Both the position numbers and the translations under genes were made by a program. A model generated the notes under the pieces. That model made no database searches. It saw only the letters and a program-made list of their open reading frames with translations, and was not told the origin of the DNA. Source: Vibrio chagasii (GTDB lineage Bacteria; Pseudomonadota; Gammaproteobacteria; Enterobacterales; Vibrionaceae). From it: a DNA stretch of 64,000 nt. Below are positions 35,565 through 43,893 of the stretch, piece after piece. The DNA lies in NCBI RefSeq assembly GCF_002954585.1, contig NZ_MSCI01000002.1, forward strand, positions 1,962,089 to 2,026,088, read 5' to 3'. Each line of letters opens with the position of its first letter. The stretch's first letter is position 1.

Positions 35565-37367
35565 ATGGTAGACAGCGCAAACTCATATAGCGATCGTGTA
35601 TCTCGACTGGTTGGTTGGGGTCACTGGTTTGCATTTTTCAACATCATTGCTGCGATGTTGATTGGTACTCGTTATATCACTCAATCTGCTTGGCCAGAAA
35701 CCCTGCTGGGTCAATTCTACTTGGCTGCTTCATGGGTTGGTCATTTCGGCTTTTTGGTATTTGCGCTCTATCTATTAGTGCTGTTCCCGCTCACATTTAT
35801 TCTTCCGTCGAGGAAGTTATTACGTTTGGTTGCCGTTTGCTTTGCGACCATAGGTTTAACTGTCCTGTTGATTGATACTCAAACGTATCAAAATATAAAC
35901 CTCCACCTGACGCCTGTCGTGTGGGAGGTTTTATTCAGTGGAGAGGAATCTGCATTTACGTCTGATTTGCAGCACCTCTTCATTGTTATGCCGCTTATTT
36001 TCTTATTGCAGCTTGGCCTATCTGAATGGGTTTGGCGTAAGCAGCGTAAGCTTTCTCATAAACACATCGGCCGTCCAATTACCGCCGTCTTCTTCTTGTG
36101 TTTCATCAGTAGCCACCTGACTTACATGTGGGCTGATGCGTACTTCTATAACCCAATTACGAGCCAAAAAGCGAACTTCCCACTGTCTTACCCAATGACG
36201 GCGAAAAGCTTTATGGAGAAACATGGTCTGTTAGACCGTGAAGAATATCTAGAGCGTTTAGAAGCAAACAAAGGCAATGTAAACCTTGTTAGCTACCCGC
36301 TAGAAGAAATTCAGTACAACCGCCGCAGCGATGATTTGAACATCCTGATGGTGAGCGTGAATAATCTGCGCGCAGATGCTCTTAACGAAACATCAATGCC
36401 AAGCAGCTACGCATTCGCACAACAGTCGATCAATTTCACCAACCATTACAGTTCTAGCAACGACATGTTTGGTATTTTTGGCTTGTTCTATGGCCTTCCT
36501 AGCAGCTACGCAAGCAGCATTGAAGCTCAAGGTGCGAGTTCAGTTCTGTTGGATGTATTAGATAACCACAATTACAAGTTTGCTGCATTCAGCGGTGACA
36601 ACTTTGACGATGCACTGTACTCGGACATCATCTTCCGAGGCCGTAAAATCATGTCAGAGCAAGCGACGTTTAATGACCACAGTGCAATCCAAGCCTGGTC
36701 AAACTGGGTGGAATCACCGAAAGCTAAACGTCCTTGGTTCAACTTTATTGAGCTAACAACACTGGACAACTTTGCAAGCTCAGAAGCAGAGTCAGACTCA
36801 GCGTTAACAACCGCAGAACGTTTTGCTGCCGATTACCAAAAGTCAGCTCAAGCAGCGGACGCACAACTTGCAACCATCTACGCAGAATTGGAACGCTTAG
36901 ATCTTATCGATAATACGGTAGTTATTATTACCTCTAATCACGGTACAGAGTTTAACGAAACCAAGACTAACAGCTGGGGTGCAAACTCTAACTACAGCCG
37001 TTATCAGCTGCAGGTTCCTCTGTTTATCAGCTGGCCAGGTAAATCAGCGTCTGAGTACACTCACCGCTCTAGCCACTTAGATATTTCAGTAACACTAATG
37101 CAAGAGCTACTGGGTGTATCTTCAAACCCAACTGACTTTAGCAGCGGCCGCAGCTTGTTTGATGAGCGTAAGAGAAAATGGGTGCTTGCGGGTGATTCTC
37201 GTGAGTTAGCGCTCGTGACAGATAAACAAACTACGGTGTTAGATAAGTTTGGTAACTACAAGCTTTACGACCAAGATTACCAACGACTAAAGAATGTAAG
37301 CCCTCGCTTACCAGTTCTAATGCAAGGTCTTACTGAATTACAACGATTCTACGCAAAGAATGATTAA
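35565..37367 (+). CDS. yejM: YejM/PbgA-like inner-membrane protein (DUF3413 plus sulfatase-like domain)
   Basis: 600 residues. Five membrane helices in the first 190 residues (DUF3413), a linker, then a periplasmic sulfatase/alkaline-phosphatase-fold domain (about 250-590) with NILMVSVNNLRADAL and IITSNHGTEFN. In E. coli YejM senses periplasmic LPS and controls LpxC degradation through LapB. The enzyme-like domain does not act as a sulfatase there: here too the usual catalytic Cys/Thr is replaced in the LRADAL region. Confidence 0.92.
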   Translation: MVDSANSYSDRVSRLVGWGHWFAFFNIIAAMLIGTRYITQSAWPETLLGQFYLAASWVGHFGFLVFALYLLVLFPLTFILPSRKLLRLVAVCFATIGLTVLLIDTQTYQNINLHLTPVVWEVLFSGEESAFTSDLQHLFIVMPLIFLLQLGLSEWVWRKQRKLSHKHIGRPITAVFFLCFISSHLTYMWADAYFYNPITSQKANFPLSYPMTAKSFMEKHGLLDREEYLERLEANKGNVNLVSYPLEEIQYNRRSDDLNILMVSVNNLRADALNETSMPSSYAFAQQSINFTNHYSSSNDMFGIFGLFYGLPSSYASSIEAQGASSVLLDVLDNHNYKFAAFSGDNFDDALYSDIIFRGRKIMSEQATFNDHSAIQAWSNWVESPKAKRPWFNFIELTTLDNFASSEAESDSALTTAERFAADYQKSAQAADAQLATIYAELERLDLIDNTVVIITSNHGTEFNETKTNSWGANSNYSRYQLQVPLFISWPGKSASEYTHRSSHLDISVTLMQELLGVSSNPTDFSSGRSLFDERKRKWVLAGDSRELALVTDKQTTVLDKFGNYKLYDQDYQRLKNVSPRLPVLMQGLTELQRFYAKND

Positions 37368-37380
37368 AGAATCACCAAAC

Positions 37381-37411
37381 AAAAAAGGGAAGCCAGTGGC
37401 TTCCCTTTTTT
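37381..37411 (+). terminator. Terminator of yejM
   Basis: AAAAAAGGGAAGCC-AGT-GGCTTCCCTTTTTT. Confidence 0.9.
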
Positions 37412-37466
37412 CTTGCCGTTAATGCCTAGAAAACAAGCAACAGAACAAATTTATGTAAATTAGGGG

Positions 37467-37495
37467 TTTACAAGATCCTCATGCCCTTATATTAT
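37467..37495 (+). promoter_or_regulatory. Promoter of tRNA-Ser copy 1
   Basis: TTTACA (37467-37472), 17 bases, TATTAT (37490-37495), ten bases before the tRNA. Confidence 0.7.
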
Positions 37496-37505
37496 CCACG
37501 TCACT

Positions 37506-37596
37506 GGAGGGATGGCTGAGTGGTCGAAAGCACCGGTCTTGAAAACCGGCAACCGTTAATAGCGGTTCTAGGGTTCAAATCCCTATCCCTCCACCA
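37506..37596 (+). tRNA. tRNA-Ser (TGA), copy 1
   Basis: 91 nt with a long variable arm (AACCGTTAATAGCGGTT) and encoded CCA. The anticodon loop CTTGAAA gives TGA. Acceptor GGAGGGA pairs with TCCCTCC. The discriminator base is A, where bacterial tRNA-Ser usually has G. Confidence 0.96.
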
Positions 37597-37604
37597 CATT
37601 AAAG

Positions 37605-37633
37605 AAAGCCGCTGAGAAATCAGCGGCTTTTTT
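37605..37633 (+). terminator. Terminator of tRNA-Ser copy 1
   Basis: AAAGCCGCTGA-GAAA-TCAGCGGCTTTTTT. Confidence 0.88.
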
Positions 37634-37954
37634 GCATCTGGGGTTTACTACTTATCTTTATGTTTCCCTCTCAGACTAAGTAAACCTAGGTAGCCGTTAA
37701 TAACGTAGACTCACGGTTATCTAACCTTCCCCCCTTTGTCACCTAGCCAAGCTCAACTAAAGACTCCAGTTATTATCTATCTAGTTCAAGACTCTCGTGA
37801 CTCATGCAGTTCTTTAGCATTCTCTTTTAACTTTTAGCTATCCGTTTTTAGTTGTTGGTTACGATAAAACATCAGCAAAGCGCACAATAAATGGCCATTC
37901 AATACAAAAATATCGAAAAGCGTTCATAAATAAAGCAGTCAGTTAATAAGGGTA
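37634..37954. other. Spacer between the two tRNA-Ser genes
   Basis: About 320 bp without a credible reading frame or recognisable element. Unlike the tRNA units on either side it is not repeated. Confidence 0.5.
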
Positions 37955-37983
37955 TTTACAAGCCAAAGCCACCCTTATATTAT
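37955..37983 (+). promoter_or_regulatory. Promoter of tRNA-Ser copy 2
   Basis: TTTACA, 17 bases, TATTAT, the same layout as for copy 1, but most of the spacer differs. Confidence 0.7.
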
Positions 37984-37993
37984 ACCCGGCATC

Positions 37994-38084
37994 GGAGGGA
38001 TGGCTGAGTGGTCGAAAGCACCGGTCTTGAAAACCGGCAACCGTTAATAGCGGTTCTAGGGTTCAAATCCCTATCCCTCCACCA
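37994..38084 (+). tRNA. tRNA-Ser (TGA), copy 2
   Basis: 91 nt, apparently identical to copy 1 at a 488-bp offset, including the A discriminator. The identity extends through the terminator. Confidence 0.96.
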
Positions 38085-38092
38085 CATTAAAG

Positions 38093-38121
38093 AAAGCCGC
38101 TGAGAAATCAGCGGCTTTTTT
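38093..38121 (+). terminator. Terminator of tRNA-Ser copy 2
   Basis: Identical stem to 37605-37633 with T-run. Confidence 0.88.
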
Positions 38122-38149
38122 GTATCTGAAGAAAACCTAGCTTAGCTGG

Positions 38150-39070
38150 TCAACTATTCACTGCTAGTGCTGCTTTCAAAAGCTGCATATGAATCGGTAC
38201 CAAATCTTGGTGCTGGGTACGATAGCCTCCCCCAACAACACACGCCATTGGAATAGACTCTGATTTTGCTAAGTTAATCATGAAGCAATCTCGTTCAAAG
38301 ATCCCTTGCGTCGATACATTCAAGTAACCCAACTCGTCACCTTGGTGGATATCGACACCTGCATCATAAATGATCAAATCAGGTTGATGATGCGCAATCG
38401 CCAGCTTAGTCACTTGCTCAAAACAACGCAGAAACTCTTCATCTTCCGTTTCGCGATTTAGTGGCACATCCAGATCCGATAATGGCTTTCTTGCAGGGAA
38501 GTTTTTATCGCAGTGGAAAGACAAAGTGATGATCTCATCGCTCTCTTGACAGAGTGTCGCCGTACCATCGCCATGGTGTACGTCACTGTCTACGATCAGC
38601 ACCTTATCAACCTGTTCAAAGGTAAGTGCATGCTTCGCTGCCAACACCAGATCATTCAACAAACAAAATCCGCTGCCGAAATCATGGTGCGCGTGGTGAT
38701 AGCCTCCGCTCAAGTGAATTGCCAAACCACTCTCAATGGCCATGTCAGCTGCTAAGCAGGTTCCGCCGCTTGAATAGAGCGTCCTTTCAATCAGCTGTTC
38801 GCTCCAAGGAAACCCAATACGTCTCATCTTCGCGGCCGGCAAACTACCAGAGACAAGTAAATCGACATAGTCACTATCGTGGACCTGTTTGACTTGTTCA
38901 ACCGACACCGGCTTTGGTTGGAACACTTCAAACTTACTTTTCCAGAGTGGATCGCTATCCATTAACGCCTCAACTGCACTATGTAACAACTGGTATTTGT
39001 TGATTGGGTAACGATGGCCTTCTGGTAAAGGCAACTGCGAATAAATTGGGTGGTAAATTAAAGGAATCAT
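38150..39070 (-). CDS. Histone deacetylase-superfamily (AcuC/AphA-like) hydrolase
   Basis: 306 residues. Zinc-dependent deacetylase fold: GGYHHAHHDFGSGFCLLND (about 119-137) holds the charge-relay histidines, and VDSDVHHGDGTA (about 161-172) and YDAGVDIH hold the Asp/His/Asp zinc ligands. Bacterial members deacetylate small molecules (polyamines) or proteins such as acetyl-CoA synthetase; the substrate cannot be read from sequence. It is transcribed towards the tRNA-Ser and divergent from the Fur-boxed cluster. Confidence 0.9.
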   Translation of the reverse strand: MIPLIYHPIYSQLPLPEGHRYPINKYQLLHSAVEALMDSDPLWKSKFEVFQPKPVSVEQVKQVHDSDYVDLLVSGSLPAAKMRRIGFPWSEQLIERTLYSSGGTCLAADMAIESGLAIHLSGGYHHAHHDFGSGFCLLNDLVLAAKHALTFEQVDKVLIVDSDVHHGDGTATLCQESDEIITLSFHCDKNFPARKPLSDLDVPLNRETEDEEFLRCFEQVTKLAIAHHQPDLIIYDAGVDIHQGDELGYLNVSTQGIFERDCFMINLAKSESIPMACVVGGGYRTQHQDLVPIHMQLLKAALAVNS

Positions 39071-39135
39071 AATCGAGTTAATTGCTTATCTTTCTCAAAA
39101 TCATAACAGCCTCAGACTTGGCGACAACCCAAATT

Positions 39136-39154
39136 AATGATAACAATTATCATT
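39136..39154 (+). promoter_or_regulatory. Fur box upstream of the 41-aa peptide gene
   Basis: AATGATAACAATTATCATT is a 19-base perfect-arm inverted repeat matching the Fur consensus. It lies 27 bp before the micro-ORF start and about 65 bp from the divergent deacetylase gene, so it could affect both. Confidence 0.75.
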
Positions 39155-39180
39155 ACCTTTAAATGTATTCAGAGAAAGTA

Positions 39181-39306
39181 ATGAAAAACCTAATACTTAC
39201 CCTTGGGGTGATCTGTGGCTCAGCGACAGCAGTAATGATTTTTGTCGGAATGCTAATGGCCAGTTGGTGGGCCGTTGATTTTTTGGTGTTAAGCCATCAA
39301 ACTTAA
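39181..39306 (+). CDS. 41-residue membrane peptide, Fur-boxed
   Basis: ATG 39181 to TAA 39304-39306. Start MKNLILTLGVICG; a single hydrophobic helix spans most of the protein, with a WW pair near residues 29-30 and a short polar C-terminus. AGAGAAAG lies just upstream of the start. It is 25 bp before an SDR gene and follows a perfect Fur box, so it probably heads an iron-regulated transcript. No family recognised. It is too short for the usual gene-length cutoffs and could be overlooked. Confidence 0.6.
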   Translation: MKNLILTLGVICGSATAVMIFVGMLMASWWAVDFLVLSHQT

Positions 39307-39331
39307 CTAATTGAACTGAAAAGGAATCACC

Positions 39332-40018
39332 ATGAGCGTTATTTTTATTACTGGAGCAAACCGAGGCATTGGTTTAAGCCTTACTCAGCAATATCTGAAA
39401 GACAATCACACCGTTTACGCTACCTATCGTGATACCTCATCAGCGAATGAGTTACTGTCACTCGCAGAACATCACAGCAACTTGACCTGCATTCAACTAG
39501 ACATCACTGATTACCAAGCCACCAGCAGGCTACCCAATCAACTCCAGCCCATTGATATTCTAATTAACAATGCAGGCTATTACGGCCCTAAAGGTTATGG
39601 ACTGGGTAACACCAACGTAGAAGAGTGGCGACGCGTTTTTGAGGTCAACACTATTGCGCCATTGAAGCTAGTTGAAACACTTCTCCCTATTCTAGAAGCC
39701 AGTGAAGTGAAAAAGATAGCTTGCTTGTCTTCTCGAGTTGGCAGCATGACACAAAACACCTCTGGCGGAGGCTACATCTATCGTTCTTCTAAAGCGGCTC
39801 TCAACTCAGTAGTCAAAAGTCTAAGCAACGATCTAACCAGTAACGGCTTCACGATCTTGGCACTGCACCCAGGTTGGGTACAGACAGAAATGGGTGGGCC
39901 TAATGCTCTTATTGATACCGAGACTTCAGCGTCTGGTCTTATTAAAGTCATCGAATCCGCCAGCACTGAAGTAAGTGGTCACTTCTTCAGTTTCGATGGC
40001 AGTGAAATAGACTGGTAG
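39332..40018 (+). CDS. Short-chain dehydrogenase/reductase (C-factor-like)
   Basis: 228 residues with an intact SDR set: TGANRGIG at residues 7-14, NNAG near 87, catalytic Ser in LSSRVGS and YRSSK (YxxxK) near 149-153. AAAAGGA precedes the start. The substrate is unknown; the closest general type is the C-signal/csgA-like SDR. It is the second gene of the Fur-boxed cluster, and the lipoprotein gene follows seven bases after its stop. Confidence 0.9.
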   Translation: MSVIFITGANRGIGLSLTQQYLKDNHTVYATYRDTSSANELLSLAEHHSNLTCIQLDITDYQATSRLPNQLQPIDILINNAGYYGPKGYGLGNTNVEEWRRVFEVNTIAPLKLVETLLPILEASEVKKIACLSSRVGSMTQNTSGGGYIYRSSKAALNSVVKSLSNDLTSNGFTILALHPGWVQTEMGGPNALIDTETSASGLIKVIESASTEVSGHFFSFDGSEIDW

Positions 40019-40025
40019 GTAACTC

Positions 40026-41027
40026 ATGAACATTCGCCTTCTTACAAACTTCGTACGACGCTCACTACTGATTTTAATCACAGTGGTGCTCGGAGGGTGT
40101 TTTGAGGAAGGTCCTGGAGACTTGTTCGATGACTATCAAACCAAGGTAGCCAGAGTACAAGATGCTGAAGAGCTCAAACAAGAATGGGAGTTTGAGGGGT
40201 TGCCAAGAAAGCGAGAGTTATTGCTAAACGTCCCCTCTGTTTCTATTGGGCTCATCGACAGCTATCAACTTCGCCAATGTGGACTTTTCAACCTGATTGC
40301 TGAGCGTAACTCAGTGCTCGGAAAAGTCGCGGACGAATTCCGCAATTACGATTATCAAGTTGCTCTACTCGAAGGCGTAGGCAAGTGCTTATCCAGTGAT
40401 GAGCTAGACCCAGAAATCATCGAACTCTTGAGAGGGATCGAGCAACAGAAGCTCGCACAATTTCCACTCCACCAATGGAACCTGATTTATGCTAGTGATG
40501 CTATGCAGTCACAGATGCGCGGTAGTCAGTGGCTGCGTCAGGATATTGGTCAACAAGTAAGGCAGACGAGCGACGCCTTGGAGCATCTTAACCATTCGTT
40601 AAATACACCACTTGTTTCAGGCAAAACCACAGAGGTGCAAGAAGTGTTAGAGAAGAGCTCTACCCTTGGGGATCTGTATTATTCGCTTGCTCGCGCGTCG
40701 GTTGAGCTTGACACCATCACCGAGCAGCTCACTACTTTTGATGCCAATATTATCTGCGGAAAACAGCGAGACACCACTAAGTTCCGTTACCTCAACAACG
40801 TATTCGAACAACAGTATATTGGCAAAGTACAGCCGTATATGGCGCAACTGGATGGCTACTATCAACAGCTCGCTCCGCAGCTGGCAATGTTTGATGCTCA
40901 GCCAGAACTGCACAGCTACTACTTCCCCATCCAAGATACACACCAGGACTTTCGCGCATCAACTCGTCGCCATGTTGAGTATTGGCAACAGTTGTTTAAG
41001 CGTTGTGGACGTAAGGTTGGACGTTAA
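40026..41027 (+). CDS. DUF3080-type lipoprotein
   Basis: 333 residues. Signal with lipobox (VVLGGC, Cys near residue 25), then a helical periplasmic domain with two or more cysteines (RQCGLFN, KCLSSDEL, IICGKQ, FKRCGRK). Assigned to DUF3080 by overall pattern. Function unknown. Seven bases after the SDR gene, so most likely in the same operon. It is convergent with topB. Confidence 0.75.
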   Translation: MNIRLLTNFVRRSLLILITVVLGGCFEEGPGDLFDDYQTKVARVQDAEELKQEWEFEGLPRKRELLLNVPSVSIGLIDSYQLRQCGLFNLIAERNSVLGKVADEFRNYDYQVALLEGVGKCLSSDELDPEIIELLRGIEQQKLAQFPLHQWNLIYASDAMQSQMRGSQWLRQDIGQQVRQTSDALEHLNHSLNTPLVSGKTTEVQEVLEKSSTLGDLYYSLARASVELDTITEQLTTFDANIICGKQRDTTKFRYLNNVFEQQYIGKVQPYMAQLDGYYQQLAPQLAMFDAQPELHSYYFPIQDTHQDFRASTRRHVEYWQQLFKRCGRKVGR

Positions 41028-41045
41028 TCCCTCTACCGATAAGTA

Positions 41046-43022
41046 CTAGCTTTTAGTGCCCTTCTTAGCGGAAGTGCCTTTCTTGGCATAAGACTTCTTC
41101 GTACCGCCACCTTTGCGACGTTTAAAAGCGGGCCTCTCAACTTTAGGGAGATGACGAAGCGATTCCGGCACTTCCCCTGTTTTCACTCTCCCCATTAGGC
41201 CATCAATCTTGCTTTCCAACGCTTGCATGAAAGGTTGATACGCTTGGTTACGCTCGGCCATGCCCTGTAGCTGGTGTTCCCAGTGTGCTGTCATGTCCGG
41301 AAAGGTCGAATCCTCAGGTAGGGCATGAATCAAACCTCTACCTGCAGGGCTACTATGAATACTCTTACCTTGGCGCGTTAGCAGTTGCCTTTTGAAAAGC
41401 GTATCCAGAATGCCCGCACGAGTCGCCTCTGTTCCGAGACCATCAGTCTCTTTCAAAATAGCTTTCAGGTCCTTGTTCGCGACAAAACGCGCGATACCTG
41501 TCATCGCTTGAAGCAATGTCGCTTCCGTGAAATGCTTTGGTGGTTCGGTTTTCTTATCGCCAATGACCCCTTCACGGCAGGTCAACACGGTTCCTTTATC
41601 TAACGGTGGAACTGTATCAGTACCATCACCTTTATCTTCGGTGTCAGTTTTACCCATCAACACTTTCCAACCTGGGTTGATAAGCTGACGCCCTTTCGCG
41701 ATGAACACACCACCAGCGATATCAAAAACCAATTTAGCATCCGCAAACACAGCCGGTGGGTAGAACTGCATCAGATATTGACGAGCGATTTGTTGATAGA
41801 TTTTCATCTCATTCGCAGACAAACCATTCGCCGATGATTTCTTCGGGGTTGGGATGATGGCGTGGTGAGCATCAACCTTACTGTCGTTCCATGCTTTTGA
41901 TTTCAGTGAGAGATCTGCGCCTTGCGCACCACTTTGTAGCTCTTTCGCGTTATTGGCGATCGCGTCTACAATTGATTCTCGCTGCGAGTAGTGCTCTTTT
42001 GGAAGATAGCGGCTATCAGAACGTGGGTAAGTAATGAGTTTGTGTTTCTCATATAAAGACTGACAAGTGTCTAACACCTGCTGAGCACTCATACCAAAAC
42101 GCTTAGAGGCATCGATCTGTAAGGCAGACAGAGAGTAAGGAAGTGGCGCAGCTTGTTTACTTTGCTTCTGCTCTGACTCTGTGACGGTTGCAGGTTGGTT
42201 CGCGATTCTCTGAGCGACGTTTTCAACCAACTTTCGGTTGAGTACACGGCCTTCTTCGTCTTGCCACGGCTTACAGGCTTCACTTGGTTTCCAGCGAGCA
42301 CGAATATCAAAGCTCTGCCCGTTATTTTGGTAAGGAATCAAGGCATGCAAAGTGAAGTAATCTTTGGGAATGAAGTTTTCGATCTCTTCATCACGTCTCA
42401 CCACTAAACCAAGTACTGGTGTCTGCACACGCCCTACCGACAATACGCCTTGATAACCGGCTTTTTGTCCAAGCAAGGTATAAGCTCGAGTCATGTTCAT
42501 ACCATACAGCCAATCGGCTCTAGAGCGGGCCAATGCTGAAACAGAAAGAGGGATAAAATCGCGATTGCTGCGCATTTGAGAGAGTGCACGTTTTACAGCA
42601 GGTAAGTTTAAGTCGCTGATAAGCAGCCTTTCCATCGACTCTTTCTTGGCTTTAGATACTTTGCAGTAATCAATCACTTCATCAACCAGCAGTTGCCCTT
42701 CTCTGTCCGGGTCTCCGGCGTGAACTATTTGAGTGGCGTCCTTCAATAGCTTTCGGATCACCGTGAGCTGTTTGCTTGAAGTCTTGCGTGGTCTTAGCTG
42801 CCATTGCTCTGGCACGATAGGAAGATCAGCCAAGTTCCATTTCTTGTAACGCTCGTCATAAGCGTCTGGCTCAACCTGTTCCAATAAGTGTCCAATACAC
42901 CAAGTCACTACATCACCGTTACCACATTTGATGAACCCTTGGTCTTTCTTCTGTGGATTAGGCAGTGCAGCGGCGATCGCACGGCCGAGGCTTGGTTTTT
43001 CAGCAATAATAAGGCGAGACAT
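41046..43022 (-). CDS. topB: DNA topoisomerase III
   Basis: 658 residues from ATG 43022; an upstream in-frame start would add 11 residues absent from the family. Type IA topoisomerase: Toprim motif RLIIAEKPSLGRAIA at the N-terminus and GDPDREGQLLVDEV near residue 105, active-site Tyr in LITYPRSDSRYL near 330, and GTEATRAGILDTL near 505. The tail is basic and Lys-rich (about 625-658) in place of zinc fingers. Decatenation of replication intermediates is the known role. Confidence 0.96.
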   Translation of the reverse strand: MSRLIIAEKPSLGRAIAAALPNPQKKDQGFIKCGNGDVVTWCIGHLLEQVEPDAYDERYKKWNLADLPIVPEQWQLRPRKTSSKQLTVIRKLLKDATQIVHAGDPDREGQLLVDEVIDYCKVSKAKKESMERLLISDLNLPAVKRALSQMRSNRDFIPLSVSALARSRADWLYGMNMTRAYTLLGQKAGYQGVLSVGRVQTPVLGLVVRRDEEIENFIPKDYFTLHALIPYQNNGQSFDIRARWKPSEACKPWQDEEGRVLNRKLVENVAQRIANQPATVTESEQKQSKQAAPLPYSLSALQIDASKRFGMSAQQVLDTCQSLYEKHKLITYPRSDSRYLPKEHYSQRESIVDAIANNAKELQSGAQGADLSLKSKAWNDSKVDAHHAIIPTPKKSSANGLSANEMKIYQQIARQYLMQFYPPAVFADAKLVFDIAGGVFIAKGRQLINPGWKVLMGKTDTEDKGDGTDTVPPLDKGTVLTCREGVIGDKKTEPPKHFTEATLLQAMTGIARFVANKDLKAILKETDGLGTEATRAGILDTLFKRQLLTRQGKSIHSSPAGRGLIHALPEDSTFPDMTAHWEHQLQGMAERNQAYQPFMQALESKIDGLMGRVKTGEVPESLRHLPKVERPAFKRRKGGGTKKSYAKKGTSAKKGTKS

Positions 43023-43136
43023 GTTTTTCCAGATGCTACAAACAATTAGGGCCACATTATCTAATGTGACCCTAATAAATCAAGGAAAACTGGTTGTTTA
43101 TACAGTTAACATTCCACTATTCAGCTTCAGGGCTCT

Positions 43137-43685
43137 TTACAAGAACTCAACAAACTTAGAGAAGTCACGCTCTGGCACTTTCATTGGCGTACAGCCCGGC
43201 GTACCTAGGTATAGGAAACCAACAATTTCGTCGTCGCCTTCTAGGCCAAATGCTTGATGAACTTCTGGGTGGAACATCCATTTACCTGAGCGCCAAAAGC
43301 CTTGAAACCCTTGAGCAACAGCCGCCATTTGCATCGCTTGCGCCGCGCAGCCTGCAGAAAGATGTTGTTCAATCGCTGGTACTTTCTCGTGCTCGGTGAC
43401 TTTCGCAATCACTGTGATCACCATAGGAGCTCGGAACGGCGCCTTTTTGACTTTCTCGATCACCGCTTCTTCGCTTTCTTCCGCTTCAGCAGCACGAACC
43501 AAGATGTCAGATAGCTTCTGTAGCCCTGAACCTTGCGCGATAACAAAGCGCCATGGTGTTAGTGCACCGTGGTCAGGGGCACGCAAGCCCGCTTTGATGA
43601 TGTTTTCTAACGCGACACCTTCAGGTGCTGGATCAGAGAGTTTTGCGATAGAGCGTCGGTTGAGCAGTAGATCCAAAGCATCCAT
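43137..43685 (-). CDS. Nitroreductase family protein (YdjA-like)
   Basis: 182 residues, short FMN-dependent nitroreductase form. RRSIAKLSDPAP at the N-terminus binds FMN phosphate; APDHGALTPWRF and GFWRSGKWMFHPEV are typical of the YdjA subgroup. The physiological substrate is not known. Same strand as topB, 114 bp upstream of it. Confidence 0.88.
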   Translation of the reverse strand: MDALDLLLNRRSIAKLSDPAPEGVALENIIKAGLRAPDHGALTPWRFVIAQGSGLQKLSDILVRAAEAEESEEAVIEKVKKAPFRAPMVITVIAKVTEHEKVPAIEQHLSAGCAAQAMQMAAVAQGFQGFWRSGKWMFHPEVHQAFGLEGDDEIVGFLYLGTPGCTPMKVPERDFSKFVEFL

Positions 43686-43893
43686 TTGAAGTCCTTACTA
43701 TTTCTTTATTATTTGTATACTTGAACTTTAGCACAGAATACAAACGATAATAAATCTCAACGACTGCTCATTTGGCCTAGATTGGAAACAATAAAGGCTC
43801 GTAAATCTATGACTTAGGAGCCTTGCTCAAACATTTATCTAGGCAAATTAGACAAGCATATTTACCGATAAGATTACGGCTTGATAGCTTTAT

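Noticed and set aside
43090..43105. CTG-N10-CAG between topB and the nitroreductase gene, LexA-like
   Set aside because: About sixteen such matches are expected by chance in 64 kb. Only the right half matches the consensus well, and topB is not an established SOS gene.
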